64,000 nt of DNA from Agroathelia rolfsii (taxonomy: Eukaryota; Basidiomycota; Agaricomycetes; Amylocorticiales; Amylocorticiaceae): NCBI GenBank assembly GCA_018343915.1, contig JABRWF010000003.1, positions 4,960,001 to 5,024,000 of the forward strand. The letters run 5' to 3'. Positions 24,764-36,300 of this stretch are shown one piece after another. Under the pieces are notes generated by a model, which saw only the letters and a program-made list of their open reading frames with translations, was not told the DNA's origin and made no database searches. How positions within the stretch are numbered: position 1 is the stretch's first letter; each line of letters begins with the position of its first letter. Position numbers and translations under genes: made by a program.

Positions 24764-26674
24764 AAGAACCCCAATCCATTCTAATACGAGCAAAAAAGCA
24801 GTTGCCTTTTTTGTCATTTGTTATCCATTAGCTTGCATTCATTAGGTGTCTGCTCGTTGACCCGTGACCACCTACCCACACACACTCAGCCTGTCGTCTT
24901 TTTGTTGTAATCGTTGCTCTTATCTCCTATCACCTTCCTATTGGTATTACTCTAGTTGTCATCCATATCCATCGTCATTTTCATCATCTTCATTTGGGCT
25001 CTTGTTTGGTTTTTTCCTTCCTCCCAACTTCTACTTCCTCTTTCGTTCTTTTGTCGATAATCATGCCCGACGACCCTGTCATGTTGTGTCGCAATCTCTA
25101 TTGCTTTCCATTTCCATATCTTCTTTATTTTTCCATCTAGCATGCAACATTTCGAACTTAATCAGCCCATCCATCTATCTGTCCTGCCTTTATGTACCAC
25201 CATCCACCCCGTCCTTTATCATCCACGTCACAAAGCTGTCAATTATTGTTCTTTGCTCTTTTCCTCTTATCTTTTTTGTCTTCGTTTTTCTTTTTTTGCT
25301 ATTACTACTACTACGCTGGTATCAGTATTTATTAATTCCAACCATCTCTGTCCCATAATGTTTTATCTGTGTCAGATACCAGTACTGTACATCATCCAAC
25401 CCACCCGCACACACACACACACACACCTTCAAATTTCGATAGTTTACTCCCTAGTGTCTGCACTGCCAAAATCCAACCTCTGCATTCGTCCTTTTATTCC
25501 TCTCCTCCCCCTTTAGCACACTTCAAATCTTTTCGACTCGCTCAAGTGGACTCTTTTCCTCATCCTCCTAGCGCCCATCCCCTTGTAAAAATATTCCATC
25601 TTGCAGTTGCATATAATAATCACTGCTTCGCTCATCATCATCATCATCATCATATCATTATCCACCCTTCAACATCACTCAACATCCCTTGCATACCGTT
25701 CCTGTCAGTAATGCCTTCACACAGGACGTAAACATATGCACTTGCTATTTCCATTTCCATTTCCATTTTTTTTTTCCTACTAGTATTCCTTGATCAACCT
25801 TTACCCTGTCCTTCCCTTTCTTTTTTCCTTTTCGGGGCTATTTTTGGGTTCTGTCATCAACGTATGCATTTTCTCGGAGATCTCTCTCTCTCTGAGTCAG
25901 CCAGGCACCCAGCGGCGGCGGCGCTATCACCTACTTTTTTTTTCGTTAGTTCGTCAGCTTATACTTGTACTTTTTCATGCTTTGTGTACATAATGTACAT
26001 GTATGGCTACTCTTAGTTACTGTTTATAGCTGTATTAATGGATTCGCTTAGTGTCAATGGATGCGAATCTCTCCTTCTCCGTTAAGGGATAGGGGTAGAT
26101 AAAGTTGGTTAGAACATGTATAAATATAAGTATTGCAGGTAAAGTTATCATTCCCTCGGCTCTCCATACTCCAAATCAATGCTTGAAAGCTTGAAATGCC
26201 GGGGGGGGGGCAGGCAACGTTGATCATGCGCGCAAGTCAGATGGTGCAATGTATGGGGAGTGAAGAACAAAAGGAGAAGAGGAAAAAGAAAGAAAAAAAA
26301 ACATAAAAGAGAACATTTTTATAGTCCTTGGGGTTTTCGTTTCAACAAACAAAACGTATGTAACTATTATACAACAAACAACACTTTTTTTTTCAAAGAA
26401 GAGGAAATTGGAAAGATTTAAATGGAAAGATGGAAGGCATGCAGGCAAGAAAAGAAAAGAAGAGAAAAAAAAATGTGTATAAGCGCAAGCCGTATCCAGT
26501 CTATGCTAAGTATAACAGGCAGACAGGCAAGACGCAAAACAATCATCATCGCCATCGTACATACATGTATGCGTGTGTGTACCACCAACTTAAGCTTGGT
26601 ATGCCTCTCAGGTGAGTCCATACTCCCCTTATACAGGCCTGAGTTGAAGAGAAGAAGTGAGAAAAACGGAAAGA
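24764..26674. other. 1.9 kb pyrimidine-rich non-coding stretch
   Basis: No gene is supported. From about 24780 to 26000 the plus strand is strikingly T/C-rich, with (CA)n at 25408-25426, (CAT)n at 25632-25653, and repeated CCATTT and TTTTTC units. The open frames it contains are made of Ser/Pro/Leu/Phe from composition alone. A G10 run lies at 26201-26210. From about 26260 to 26480 the strand turns purine-rich. It may be a long 3' UTR of the F-box gene or a non-coding transcript. Confidence 0.55.
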
Positions 26675-29077
26675 CTATGACACCCCCAGGGGCGCCTGCG
26701 CCGTATCGTCCGAATGCAAGCTTCCACTACGCTGCCTTCTCCTGCTACCGCTGCTCCCACTTCCACTTCGCAAGTGTCCACCACTACCACCCCCATTGAC
26801 ATTGATCACTACATCATCCGAAAAGTGGCGTGACGTCCTCGGTGTACTATCGCTGTCCTCCGTCTTCTCTCCTCCTGCACCCGAGGAGGCGGCAGGGGAT
26901 AGGAAGGACAAACCCGAATATGGCGACTCGCCATACGTCAAGTTCGCCCACCACGACGATCCCGTCCTACCTGCGTACGGCGGCGCTGCATCTATTGGCG
27001 TTCCTGTTGTCATTGACGCTGCTGACAAATTATTACCGCTCGTACTGCGATGATCGTCGTCCCCGCTGTCATTGTTGCTCGAGTCACCGTTCGCTCTGAT
27101 AGTGCTGACCTCTGCCGAAGAGCTATCGCTCTCGCTGTTGCTACTCGCCCCGTTCGTGTTCTTGCTGTCCTCCTCAACAGCCAACACCGAGCGCAACTTG
27201 CTTTCCGCCCCAACAGACGCCCGACGAGGAAGACCACCGGTAGCAGTAGCACCGTTGGGCTTCTTCGTACCACCAACCACACCATTTCCGCCTATAGACG
27301 GAGTGGACATGGTGCGCGATGAGGGTGGCGGTGGGGACATTGCACCCGACGACGAAGACGTCGACCCCAACGACGACGGCGCCGTGGCCCACTCCGCATT
27401 CGCGCCATCAAAGAACACCGCAGCATTACCGCCCGTAAATGATGGGGTCGGCGTCGTCCATGACCGGCGCACGGCTGATGAATCACTCATGGTCGTAGTA
27501 GTATGTCCACCGTTACCGGGGTATGAGTAAAGGTTGCTTACGCCGCCGAGACCGGGTGGGGACGAGGACGCGGCGACGGAGCTGCCGTATTCGTCATCAT
27601 CCGAGGTGGGGTAGAACGCCGGCGTAGGTGAGGGCGAGGGCGAGCCGCCGACCGAGGCGGAGGCTGGGCCCGAGGGTGTGGCAAGGATGGAGAGGGGCGG
27701 GAGGATACTGAAGATCTGGTCTTCGGGGCGCTCGGGGCCGTAGGAGTCAAATGGGTCGGGGATGGATTGGAGCATGTGTTCGATGACGGGGTCCGAGCTG
27801 GGAGGGGAAGGAAAGTGTCAGTGTGAACTGGGGTTGTCGGTGTTTAAGCACATACGCTTTCGCCGTAAATCTGTCGAACACGTCCATCGTCGAACGCACC
27901 TCAAGACAAATCTATCAAGCCAAAAAAAAAAAGGGGAGGGAAGAGGGAAGTATGAGTACCGAAACATTCAAAGTAGCCTAATCCAGTGGGGCATACTTGC
28001 CTTGGCCTGAACAACACTCCAAACTTCCTCCTCATGCTCCATAATCTCTTGATAATGCCGCGCCTTGAGCTCATCTAGATCGTCGACTTGCCTCTGTAGG
28101 ATTGCCAGAGCATCCCTGAAAGATTGCAGATCTATAAAAAAAATTCGTAAATACCAATGTCAAGTTTCTTCTCAGGCGGCCCTCGAGAAAAAAGGGGGAG
28201 CTGGAATACATACTGCGTCCTTTCTTGTTCATATTACTGAGCTCTGTTTGGCGAATCACCTGGCTCTTCTCACGGAGTACGCGCTCATAGGACGCAGAAC
28301 GTTCCTAATACGTATGATAAGCCCGAGTCGGTGGAGCCGAGCGGAACAAGGGACATACATGAACAACAGTGCGGTACGTATCCAGATGCTGACGCAGTGG
28401 CTTTTCAAAGTTCTTATCGAGCGTCTCTGCCTGCATAGGGGACATTCATCATGACTCGGATTGAGATAACAGAACGACAAAGACTTACAAGGACATGCCA
28501 ATGGTTGCCGATAAGATGGTGCAGGCCCGCAGCGGCCTGGAGTCGAGTACCAGCCTCGTATGAAGGGCCTTTCAAGCTGTAGAGGGTGCAAAGGAAAGGA
28601 CAGTGGGTCATGTATGTAGATGGTAAGTATTACGTCTCATACGTCATACATACTCTAAGGAGGCGAAATAGACTTGCCTCGAGCAGGCCTGCATGGCATC
28701 CGCAAATGCAGCGGTTACCTTGGACATGGTCATCAATGCAGCACGATATGTTGTACTAGTAGCCATCAACTTTTTTTTTTGATATAAAAAAAAAAACGAT
28801 TTGGATCAAACAGAGAATGAACATGAGCACAAGGTTTCCCCCATCAAGTCATATACAACTCGAAACAAGCTAAAGAGCGCACATCTTCATAGGCCTGCAA
28901 GCTCGCTTTAAGGTTCGCACGTGTGATGATCTTCTCGGGTCCATTGGCGAACTGGAAGGCGGATGCTCGCGTGGCATCTGAGAAGGTGGGCGAGGGTGAG
29001 CGTACTACTCGCTGTTGTGGCTGTTGCTTCAAGGACGAGTCGAGCGTCGTCGTACGCAGACTGCGGTCGCGCGGCAT
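26675..29077 (-). CDS. IVY1: Ivy1-like BAR-domain membrane-binding protein
   Basis: The minus-strand gene starts at ATG 29077 and stops at 26675. Coding segments read MPRDRSLR, ITRANLKASLQAYED, ALMTMSKVTAAFADAMQACS, LKGPSYEAGTRLQAAAGLHH, the Lys/Glu-rich coiled-coil stretch KNFEKPLRQHLDTYRTVV, GRRDLQSFRDALAILQRQVD, and MLQSIPDPFDSYGPERPEDQ. This is the helical I-BAR-like domain of yeast Ivy1, a phosphoinositide- and Rab7/Vps33-binding protein of the vacuole and endosome. The C-terminal 340 residues (26.7-27.7 kb) are disordered, rich in Ser, Gly, Asn and Asp. The intron at 28677-28577 uses a GC donor (AG|GCAAGT). Homology is judged from pattern memory, so the family call is fairly but not fully secure. 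Confidence 0.75.
28577..28677 (-). other. IVY1: GC-AG intron in the Ivy1-like gene
   Basis: 101-nt intron with donor CTCGAG|GCAAGT and acceptor CTACAG|CTTG. The join gives ACS then LKGPSYEAG in the BAR domain. The nearest GT donor puts the next exon in a frame without homology. Confidence 0.7.
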
Positions 29078-29635
29078 GCGGCAAGAAAAGGCTCAATCGC
29101 TAGCTATTTTGTGCAGTACAGCGGTGGAGATAACGATAAATCTGATTTATGAAACCTGCAGGGAGGTCTCTGGTCTGTGTTTTGCGAGGGAGCGAGGCAA
29201 GGAGTTGCAGTGGTGCAGCAGCAGCAGCCAGCGGCGGCAAGAGCGAAGTGCAGAAGCGCAGCCGAAAGGCACATGTTTTGCTGCTTCTGCTTCCGGGCAT
29301 CTTACACTTGACCCGATCCAACACTATCATCATTGCCCCTCAAGTCATTAATGGTTACTTTGCATTGCCTACTCTAATATTGTGGTAATAATAATAAAAA
29401 GCACGAGGATGATCGTACGCATTATGAGCACTAATACCACTATCATGGGAAGGAATGAAGGATGAATGGATGGTATTGCTTTCTCTGGGTGTTGCTCCTA
29501 TTCTCCAAAAACCATAGCGAGTCAGTCACCGCCCCAAAGAGAGAGAACGATGTAAGATTCATCTTACCCCAGAGAAGAGGAAACCAGAGAAAGCATCACT
29601 CCACTACAATGATGAAGCGAACACCCTCATTATCA
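29078..29635. other. Spacer between Ivy1-like and bL19m genes
   Basis: 558 bp between the Ivy1-like start and the bL19m stop, both on the minus strand. It should hold the Ivy1-like promoter. It contains a short CAG-rich patch near 29220 but no supported gene. Confidence 0.5.
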
Positions 29636-30280
29636 TCATCGCATGGCAGAGCCTGCCGCAATAGCAGTCATCTTGGCCGGATCGTTCCTGAGGAAATACA
29701 ACTTGGCCCTCCTCTGTCTCATATTCTCCTGCTGACTCGACTTGGCCTGTCCACCTTCACGCGCAGCACCCTCTCCGACAGCCTTCTTGGTATTCTTGAA
29801 ATCGGCCTTGCGCCCACTCGCTCTCTTATCCACCCTAACCTCTTTCAAATGCGGTGAGCCCACGAAGAACTGCACCTCCACTCCTGTGCGCTGGACGACG
29901 TTGCGGAGGACAAAGGACGTGTCGGGTCCGCGCCTGCGCACGGCAATCAGCACGCCCGTGAACACCGTCGGCGCGTGCTCGAGCGTGACGGTGAGGATCG
30001 ACCCGGGGAGCACGCGGTGCGGATGGCGGCGGCTGAAGAGCGTCTGGAGCAGGCGCTGTTTGTCGACAGGGGGCAGGGTTTTGTGGATATGCGCCATGAG
30101 CCCACGGCCTTGTCGGAGGCCCTCCGTGGTGGGGGGTGCTGTGGTTGCGGGAGGCGTGACGATGGCGGTACTGGAGAAGGGGTAGGCACCGGCAGTAGCA
30201 GCTGTAGTGGATTGTTGGCGTGTAAACGACTTGAAGAAGGAGCGCATCATGGTGCTTGTGGATTGTCGTAGTGCAGACAT
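29636..30280 (-). CDS. MRPL19: Mitochondrial ribosomal protein bL19m
   Basis: Single exon, 214 residues. The bL19 fold is recognisable in GSILTVTLEHAP, VFTGVLIAVRRRGPDTSF, VLRNVVQRTGVEVQFFVGSP and the C-terminal RRAKLYFLRNDPAKMTAI, matching the bacterial RRAKLYYLR motif. The first 50-60 residues (MSALRQSTSTMMRSFFKSFT, basic, Ser/Thr-rich, no acids early) form a typical mitochondrial presequence. bL19 sits at the subunit interface of the large mitoribosomal subunit. The start was chosen at MSALRQ because upstream in-frame sequence is low-complexity leader. Lack of introns is unusual for this window. Confidence 0.88.
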   Translation of the reverse strand: MSALRQSTSTMMRSFFKSFTRQQSTTAATAGAYPFSSTAIVTPPATTAPPTTEGLRQGRGLMAHIHKTLPPVDKQRLLQTLFSRRHPHRVLPGSILTVTLEHAPTVFTGVLIAVRRRGPDTSFVLRNVVQRTGVEVQFFVGSPHLKEVRVDKRASGRKADFKNTKKAVGEGAAREGGQAKSSQQENMRQRRAKLYFLRNDPAKMTAIAAGSAMR

Positions 30281-30645
30281 TTTGGTATGTGAGTGTGTGA
30301 ACGGTGTAAAAGTGCAAACAGCCGCTTCGGGAGAGAGAGAGAGAGAGCAATTGAAATGTTTCTCACTTTGTGAATGAAAGCTGAAATGTCCCAAAGAACA
30401 CGAATACTTCCGCGGAAGTAAATTACGTAATATGAACATTTTCGATTTGCCAACTGCAGAGCAACAGCACACACAACTACGTCAACTCAAACCAACTGCG
30501 ACTGTTGCCGCTGTTGCTTCTGCTTTACTTTTTTTTTTTTTTACATATACCGCCTGGTTTCCTGTGTACAAGTCTTAAGCTTGTCATCACTAATCTCTCT
30601 GTGCACGCATATACCTGGGTTGTCAAAGGAACTTGTAGTATCATC
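30281..30645. promoter_or_regulatory. Divergent promoter bL19m / PAB2
   Basis: 365 bp between divergent starts. It contains a (GA)n run at about 30330-30350, and a T13 run at about 30529-30541 before the PAB2 leader. Confidence 0.5.
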
Positions 30646-32302
30646 ATGTCTGAAGCTGAAGCTGCTGCTACGCTGCCTCCTCCTGCTACCGGAGAAGCAG
30701 AGGAGTTACTTAACGATGAGGAGGAAGAATCCAAGGTGCTTGCATAATCTCGTGTCCTTTTTTTTCGCTCTGGAAATCCCCCTCCATTCCTTCACCCTCT
30801 TTTGCCCAATACTCCACTGCATGTACACAGGTGGCTTGAGCCATAAATGCCACACGCGTACATTGGCCTGTGTCGCCCCTCGTTTGCACACGAATATATT
30901 TAAAATTAAAGAAAAAATCAATGAATGCCAACCTATGTCTCTGCAATCACACAGGAAATCATGCTCATGAAACAACGCGTCGAGGAGATGGAACGCGAGG
31001 CGAACAAGCTGCGCGAGTTGCAGGCCGAGGCTGAGAAGGCTGCCGGTGCGGCAGTAGGAGCAGGGGGCGATGACAGTCTTGGTGAGCAGCCGGAGGAGGA
31101 TACGGCGATGTTGGAGGAGGATAAGGCGCTTGTGGATAGTAGGAGCGTTTATGTTGGTAATGTGCGTTTGTCTATTTGCTGTTGTTCGTTTTCCGTTTTC
31201 CGCTTTTCTTTGTTCGCTATTGGCGTTGTTGTTAGGAAGCATCTTCGTGCGCGATCATCCGTGCTAACGCGTTCTTTTAAAAATATCAGGTCGACTACGC
31301 GTCCACACCAGAAGAGATCCAAATGCACTTCCAAGCATGCGGAACCATTAACCGTGTCACTATCCTCTGCGATAAATTCACAGGCCATCCAAAAGGGTAC
31401 GTTGCATTACAAGTTGTTGCGGTTTCTCCCGATTTGCACCTTTCCAAACATGGTTTTATTTACCCTGGTCATTGGTCTCTCTCATCAATTTTCTCTTTTT
31501 CATTTCGCCCACACACAAAACTCTTCCATTGTGCTTTAAGTTGGCCGACATCTTGCTGACGTTGGTTCATCTTGGCCTTTTTTTTTTCTTTTCTTTTCTC
31601 TTTCGAATTGAATGGTTGCATGTGATTAACCACGCCTTCCCTTGCTTGGTAGTTTTGCCTATGTCGAGTTTGCGGAACCCGAACACATTGATGCTGCGCT
31701 AGCACTTGACAACTCGCTCTTCCACGGACGGCTCATTAAGGTAAGCCAAAGGATCATGCTGTGTTCATCTCATCTCGTCCTTGTCGCGTCATGATACAGT
31801 AGTGTGCATGAACTGCATGGGTCATTGACACAGCGACGTTAATCGCATGGATGGTGCCGGTGCTTAGCTCGTGTGCTCTTTTCATGATCCTGACACATTC
31901 TTGTTGTTGTTCCCCTTCTCCTCTGCCACTGCTCGCCTGAACATTCCGATTTAATATCTTCTTTCCTTCTTTTCTTTTTTCACAATCATGCAGGTGACAC
32001 CGAAGCGGACCAACATCCCAGGATTCAACCGTGGTCGGGGCAGAGGCCGGCCGGGGTACAGAGGGGGCTACCGAGGCTACCAAGGGTACAATCCGTACCG
32101 TGCGCGTGGCAGGTCTGTACCATTACATTCTCGTTTCTTGGTATCCAAACCAGATAGGCTGATTACGTTTTGGCTTTGGCTTTGTTTAATGTCCTGATCC
32201 ATGTGGTCGGCCATCACATTCTTTTATTGCTCATTTTTTCATTTTTTTTTCCTTCCTTTTCTTTCCCCTTCATCCTGTAGGGGACGTGGCCGAGGATATT
32301 AA
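30646..32302 (+). CDS. PAB2: Nuclear poly(A)-binding protein 2 (PABPN1-like)
   Basis: Six exons (30646-30735, 30955-31161, 31290-31396, 31653-31740, 31994-32112, 32281-32302) give 210 residues in perfect frame. Order of parts: acidic N-terminus ([14 protein letters not shown]), a coiled-coil helix ([20 protein letters not shown]), one RRM with RNP2 SVYVGNVDY and RNP1 KGFAYVEF, and an Arg/Gly-rich tail ([20 protein letters not shown]) ending GRGRGRGY. This is the classic Pab2/PABPN1 layout. The protein binds nuclear poly(A) tails and, in fission yeast, guides exosome decay and snoRNA processing; the RGG tail is a target for arginine methylation. Its introns are long for this genome (about 130-260 nt), which may allow intron-retention autoregulation as reported for S. 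pombe pab2. Confidence 0.93.
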
Positions 32303-33373
32303 GCGCACATGGTCGCGTTTCTATGTCTGCTAGTGTGGGGAAGGTGTTTGAGACAGTTGAAGAGGCGATGATGATGGTTGATGATGACATTTGGTGAAAA
32401 AGATTATTAGCACAGCTCCTTGCATGCATGCATCTCTATTATTCTTTCATTTCCACTCTACTACAGTCTACATGTACATATTTCATGTTCTTGTTCTCAT
32501 TAGTTGTTCTTTTCATCATCACAACATCAATCAGTGGCAGCAGCAGCAACAAGGACGAAGAATAGTAGCAATATCCTTTATCTTTCCTTCTTTTTCAGCC
32601 CTGCTTGCTCCACCGCATCCGTCTCAACGCCTGTTTTTAGAGTGGAGATGGGGGAGACCTTGTGATGATAGGGCAAAGTAATAGATACGTGGCCCGCGTG
32701 TTCAGTTCCGGCATGGGCGGGTAGTAGGGGCAGATAATAGGCTGTTTTTGTTGTTCTTGCTGACTGTGATCTAAACCATATTTATTGGTGGCGTATAGAT
32801 AGATGAAGGGGGGGGGGAGAGGCAGTAGCGACCCACGAGGCAGCAGCAGGTCGGACCGACGGCTAAGAGACATGCATGGGCAAGGGGGAAAAGGCAGATT
32901 TTTAATGGGACAATGTTGGCTGATCTGTGTCAGGCAGGAGAAAAGCCGGATGAAAGTGCCCAAAAAATAGGTATTTTCATTTCCACGGGAGGTGATTATC
33001 TGGTAAGGATTGATGTTAGGCAGAAAAATAAGAGAATAGCCATCAGGGAATGGAAGATGTCCGTGGCCGAAGTGGCAAGAAGGAAATTGGGCAAGCGTGG
33101 CCCGGTCCGATGGCCCGTCACGTGCCGGGATGTGCTCGCGTGGATTGGCTGCCTGCTGTTTTTGCTTGACGCACTCCATGCACGGACGTCCCTTGCACCC
33201 GCTGGTGTAGCTGTTCATTTCGGCTGGCTGGCTGTGTGTGGAAGGGTGATTGTAACTCCTCCGAGCTATAGGAGTATTATTATTATTATTATTATATCTT
33301 TACTTTTATATAAGAGAAAGTGTGAGCGCCAGTGAGCATGGTAGAATAAACCAATCCTCCCCGTTCCTGATCA
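32303..33373. other. Spacer PAB2 to Zn2Cys6 gene
   Basis: About 1.07 kb. No gene is supported; a 193-codon minus frame (32637-33218) has no domain and reads across a G10 run (32818-32827). A (TTA)n tract lies at about 33278-33293. It should contain the promoter of the transcription-factor gene. Confidence 0.5.
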
Positions 33374-36300
33374 ATGACGGATACGATCTTGACACCGGGC
33401 TCCTTCTTCCTTCGCTATCGACCACCACCGCCGCCGTACCAGTCCCCCTCCTCCTCCTTCCCGTCGTTCATGTCCCCGCAAGCGGACCAGCTTACGCAGT
33501 CAAAGAAGAAGCGCGTTGACAACGCTGCCGCCCCTGCACCCCTCCCAGACGACGCTGGCCAGAAGCCCCTCCAGCTTCAGCGCAGGCGGGTCTGGCGTGC
33601 ATGCGAGAGCTGCAGGTCTGTCCATTCCCTCTTAGCTGATCAGATCAAAAGATACTGACAGTGTAAAATAAAATATAAAATATACAAAATCACAGGCGTA
33701 AGAAGATCAAGTGTGATGGCGCTGAACCTACCTGTGCGTTGACATACAACCAACCCCTGGACATTCTAGTTCCCTGTGCTCACATGCTCATTTGTTACTT
33801 ACACAGGCTCCCAATGTGCATCGTCTAGGACACAATGTACCTGGTTACAGACCAAAGATCGAGCTGCGCTCAGTCGACAGTATGTACTATTATCTCATAC
33901 TATCCCCTATTGTCATCTCATCATATGTTGTACAGTTATGTTCAGGAACTCGAGACACGACTATTGCATATGGAAAACGTCATTACACAAATTGCCCCAG
34001 TCATAGGGGATTTGGGTCTCAACATCCCTGGCCTGAATCTCCCCGTAGCTACACCTGCACTACCACCACCCGCCACTACGGCCGCATCCGCAACGGCCGC
34101 TCCTCAATCGTCCTACACTCAATCGCACAACATTAACCACCATCATGCCAACCATGCGCCGCAATCTCCCACCGGCCTTGGACCATCCACATCTCAGCAC
34201 CAGCCATTCGCCCAACACCATCCATTGTCCCCGTCGACGTCGACATCCTCTGACTATGCCTCGACCATCAAGGTCGAAGACGATGTGAGCGAATCGCTCG
34301 GCCAACTAGCCCTTGACGAACATGGTCACATGCGCTGGATCGGTGGTTCGTCGACCATGTCGCTCATCCAGTCCTTCAAGGCCTTCACGAGTGGTACACC
34401 CCTGCATCGCATATCTCCCTCCGAGGACGACCCGATGATGCCTGGTCCAAGCGTAAATAAACTATATTTCCCCGCTGCCGTGTTCTTTGGCAAGGTGCGC
34501 GCTCTGCCCGGCCCTGAAGAGGTCGAGTGGCCCGACCGGGACCTCGCTGATAAGCTCGTACGTAATAAGCGTCTCTTTTTTGTCTTCTTTCTCTGCCTCT
34601 AGTCATCATCATACATGGCATCATCATCATCATCATCTCGGGCATAATGCCAAAAAAACCCAATGAATGGAGTAATCTGATCAACTGATTCTCCGGATTT
34701 TTTCTTTCTTCCCTTGTGCAGGTTGAAGCCTATTTCGAGCGATTCCATTTCCTCATGCCTGTAATCAACAAGAGCGCCTTCTTGGACCAATATCGACAGG
34801 TGATGGACAACGTCAACGATTTGGATCGTGTTCGTAAAGAGGCCGCGTTCATCTCGCTCGTCTTTGCCGTCTTTGCATGCGCCGCTCGGCTCGTCGACGA
34901 TCCGCGGTTGACGGCTGGACAGAACCCGGATGAGGGCGGTATGGGAATGGTTTACTATGAACGGCAAGTATTGTTACATTTCTCTTTCTTTCTTCAAACT
35001 CTGAAAAGTGATGTCATGTGAATGTCGGCAACTGATCATTTTTATATTCATTTCTGGCAGAGCATTGATGCTGCAATACATCAGTCATGCGTCCATTCAA
35101 GTCGCGCATGTGCAATGTTTCATCCTTATGTCCTCATTCTTGTGCTCGGTGAATTGTCTGCCGCAAGCTTGGATCCTCATCGGGCAGGCTGTGAGGACTG
35201 GGCAAGACCTTGGTTTACACGTGCGTGTTTTTCTCACCAACAACGGGGGGTTTACCTACACAGATTGACTAATTATTGTTATTCTCTTTTTAAAATAATG
35301 TAGCGTTCACCGCGGCGCCTCCCAATGTCCGCTATGGACTGCGAAACGCGCCGTCGGATCTGGTGGGGTGTATACACGCTCGATCGCATGTTGGCGCTCT
35401 CGCTCGGTAGACCACTAGGTGTTGAAGATACAGACTGTGACGTCGAGCTGCCCGCGCAAGTAGACGATGAAAATCTACCCGCCTACTTCTCCGGCTCACC
35501 GATGCCTTCTGCCGCCACGATCAACACCAACAACCCTACCGCCTCATCGTCCTCGTCATCAGAGCCGGTCCCACTCATGGCTGGCTTCATCTCGCTCATC
35601 ACGCTCTACCAGATTGGTGGGCGCGTGCTGCGGCAGGTGTATAGCATCGACAACTGCAAGGACAACCTCGAGCCAGAGCGGCGTACGGAGCTCCAGCATA
35701 TCGTCGACGCCCTCGACCGTGATCTTACGCACTGGTGTGAGGCCCTCCCCGCCGTGTTCAAGAGCGCGCCGCAGAGCGAGCGGCATGTGTCTCTTGGCGC
35801 GGTGCTATGCAGTCACTATTACTCTCTGCTGACGACGCTCCATCGGAACTTTTTGCCCGTCCGGCGTGAGGCGTCGTCGTCCCCGAACGCCGTGCCCCTG
35901 TCGCTCGCGGGCAGCCCCGGCGGGAGCACGCCCGCGGCGGCGCGCAAGTCGACGCAGAAGGCGGTGACCTCTGCGCGCTCGTGCATCCGCCTCGCGCCGA
36001 GCATCCGCAATGTTGTCCCGCCCTCGCACCATCTCTCGTTCTTCATCCAGCACCTGTTTAGTGCGGCGGTGATCGTGCTGCTGTATGCGATGCATTCGGC
36101 CGAGCCGAGCGCGGCGGCGCAGGCGATGGAGGAGGGTAAGAGTTGCTTGACCGCGTTGGATTCGTGGGTGGGGTATTGGCCTGGAGCGTTCAAGTGCAAG
36201 GAGCTGTTGACGGATTTAACGAATACGGCGAATGAGGCGATTGGGAAGGCGCAGCAGGAGGCCCAGGTGAGGCAGCAGCAACAAGCGCAGCAGCAGGGGA

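Noticed and set aside
24864..25731. Open frames of 120-164 codons after the F-box gene
   Set aside because: Made of Ser/Leu/Phe/Pro from T/C-rich low-complexity DNA; no motif, no intron logic.
32637..33218. 193-codon minus frame before the Zn2Cys6 gene
   Set aside because: No domain; crosses a G10 run; unlikely codon pattern.
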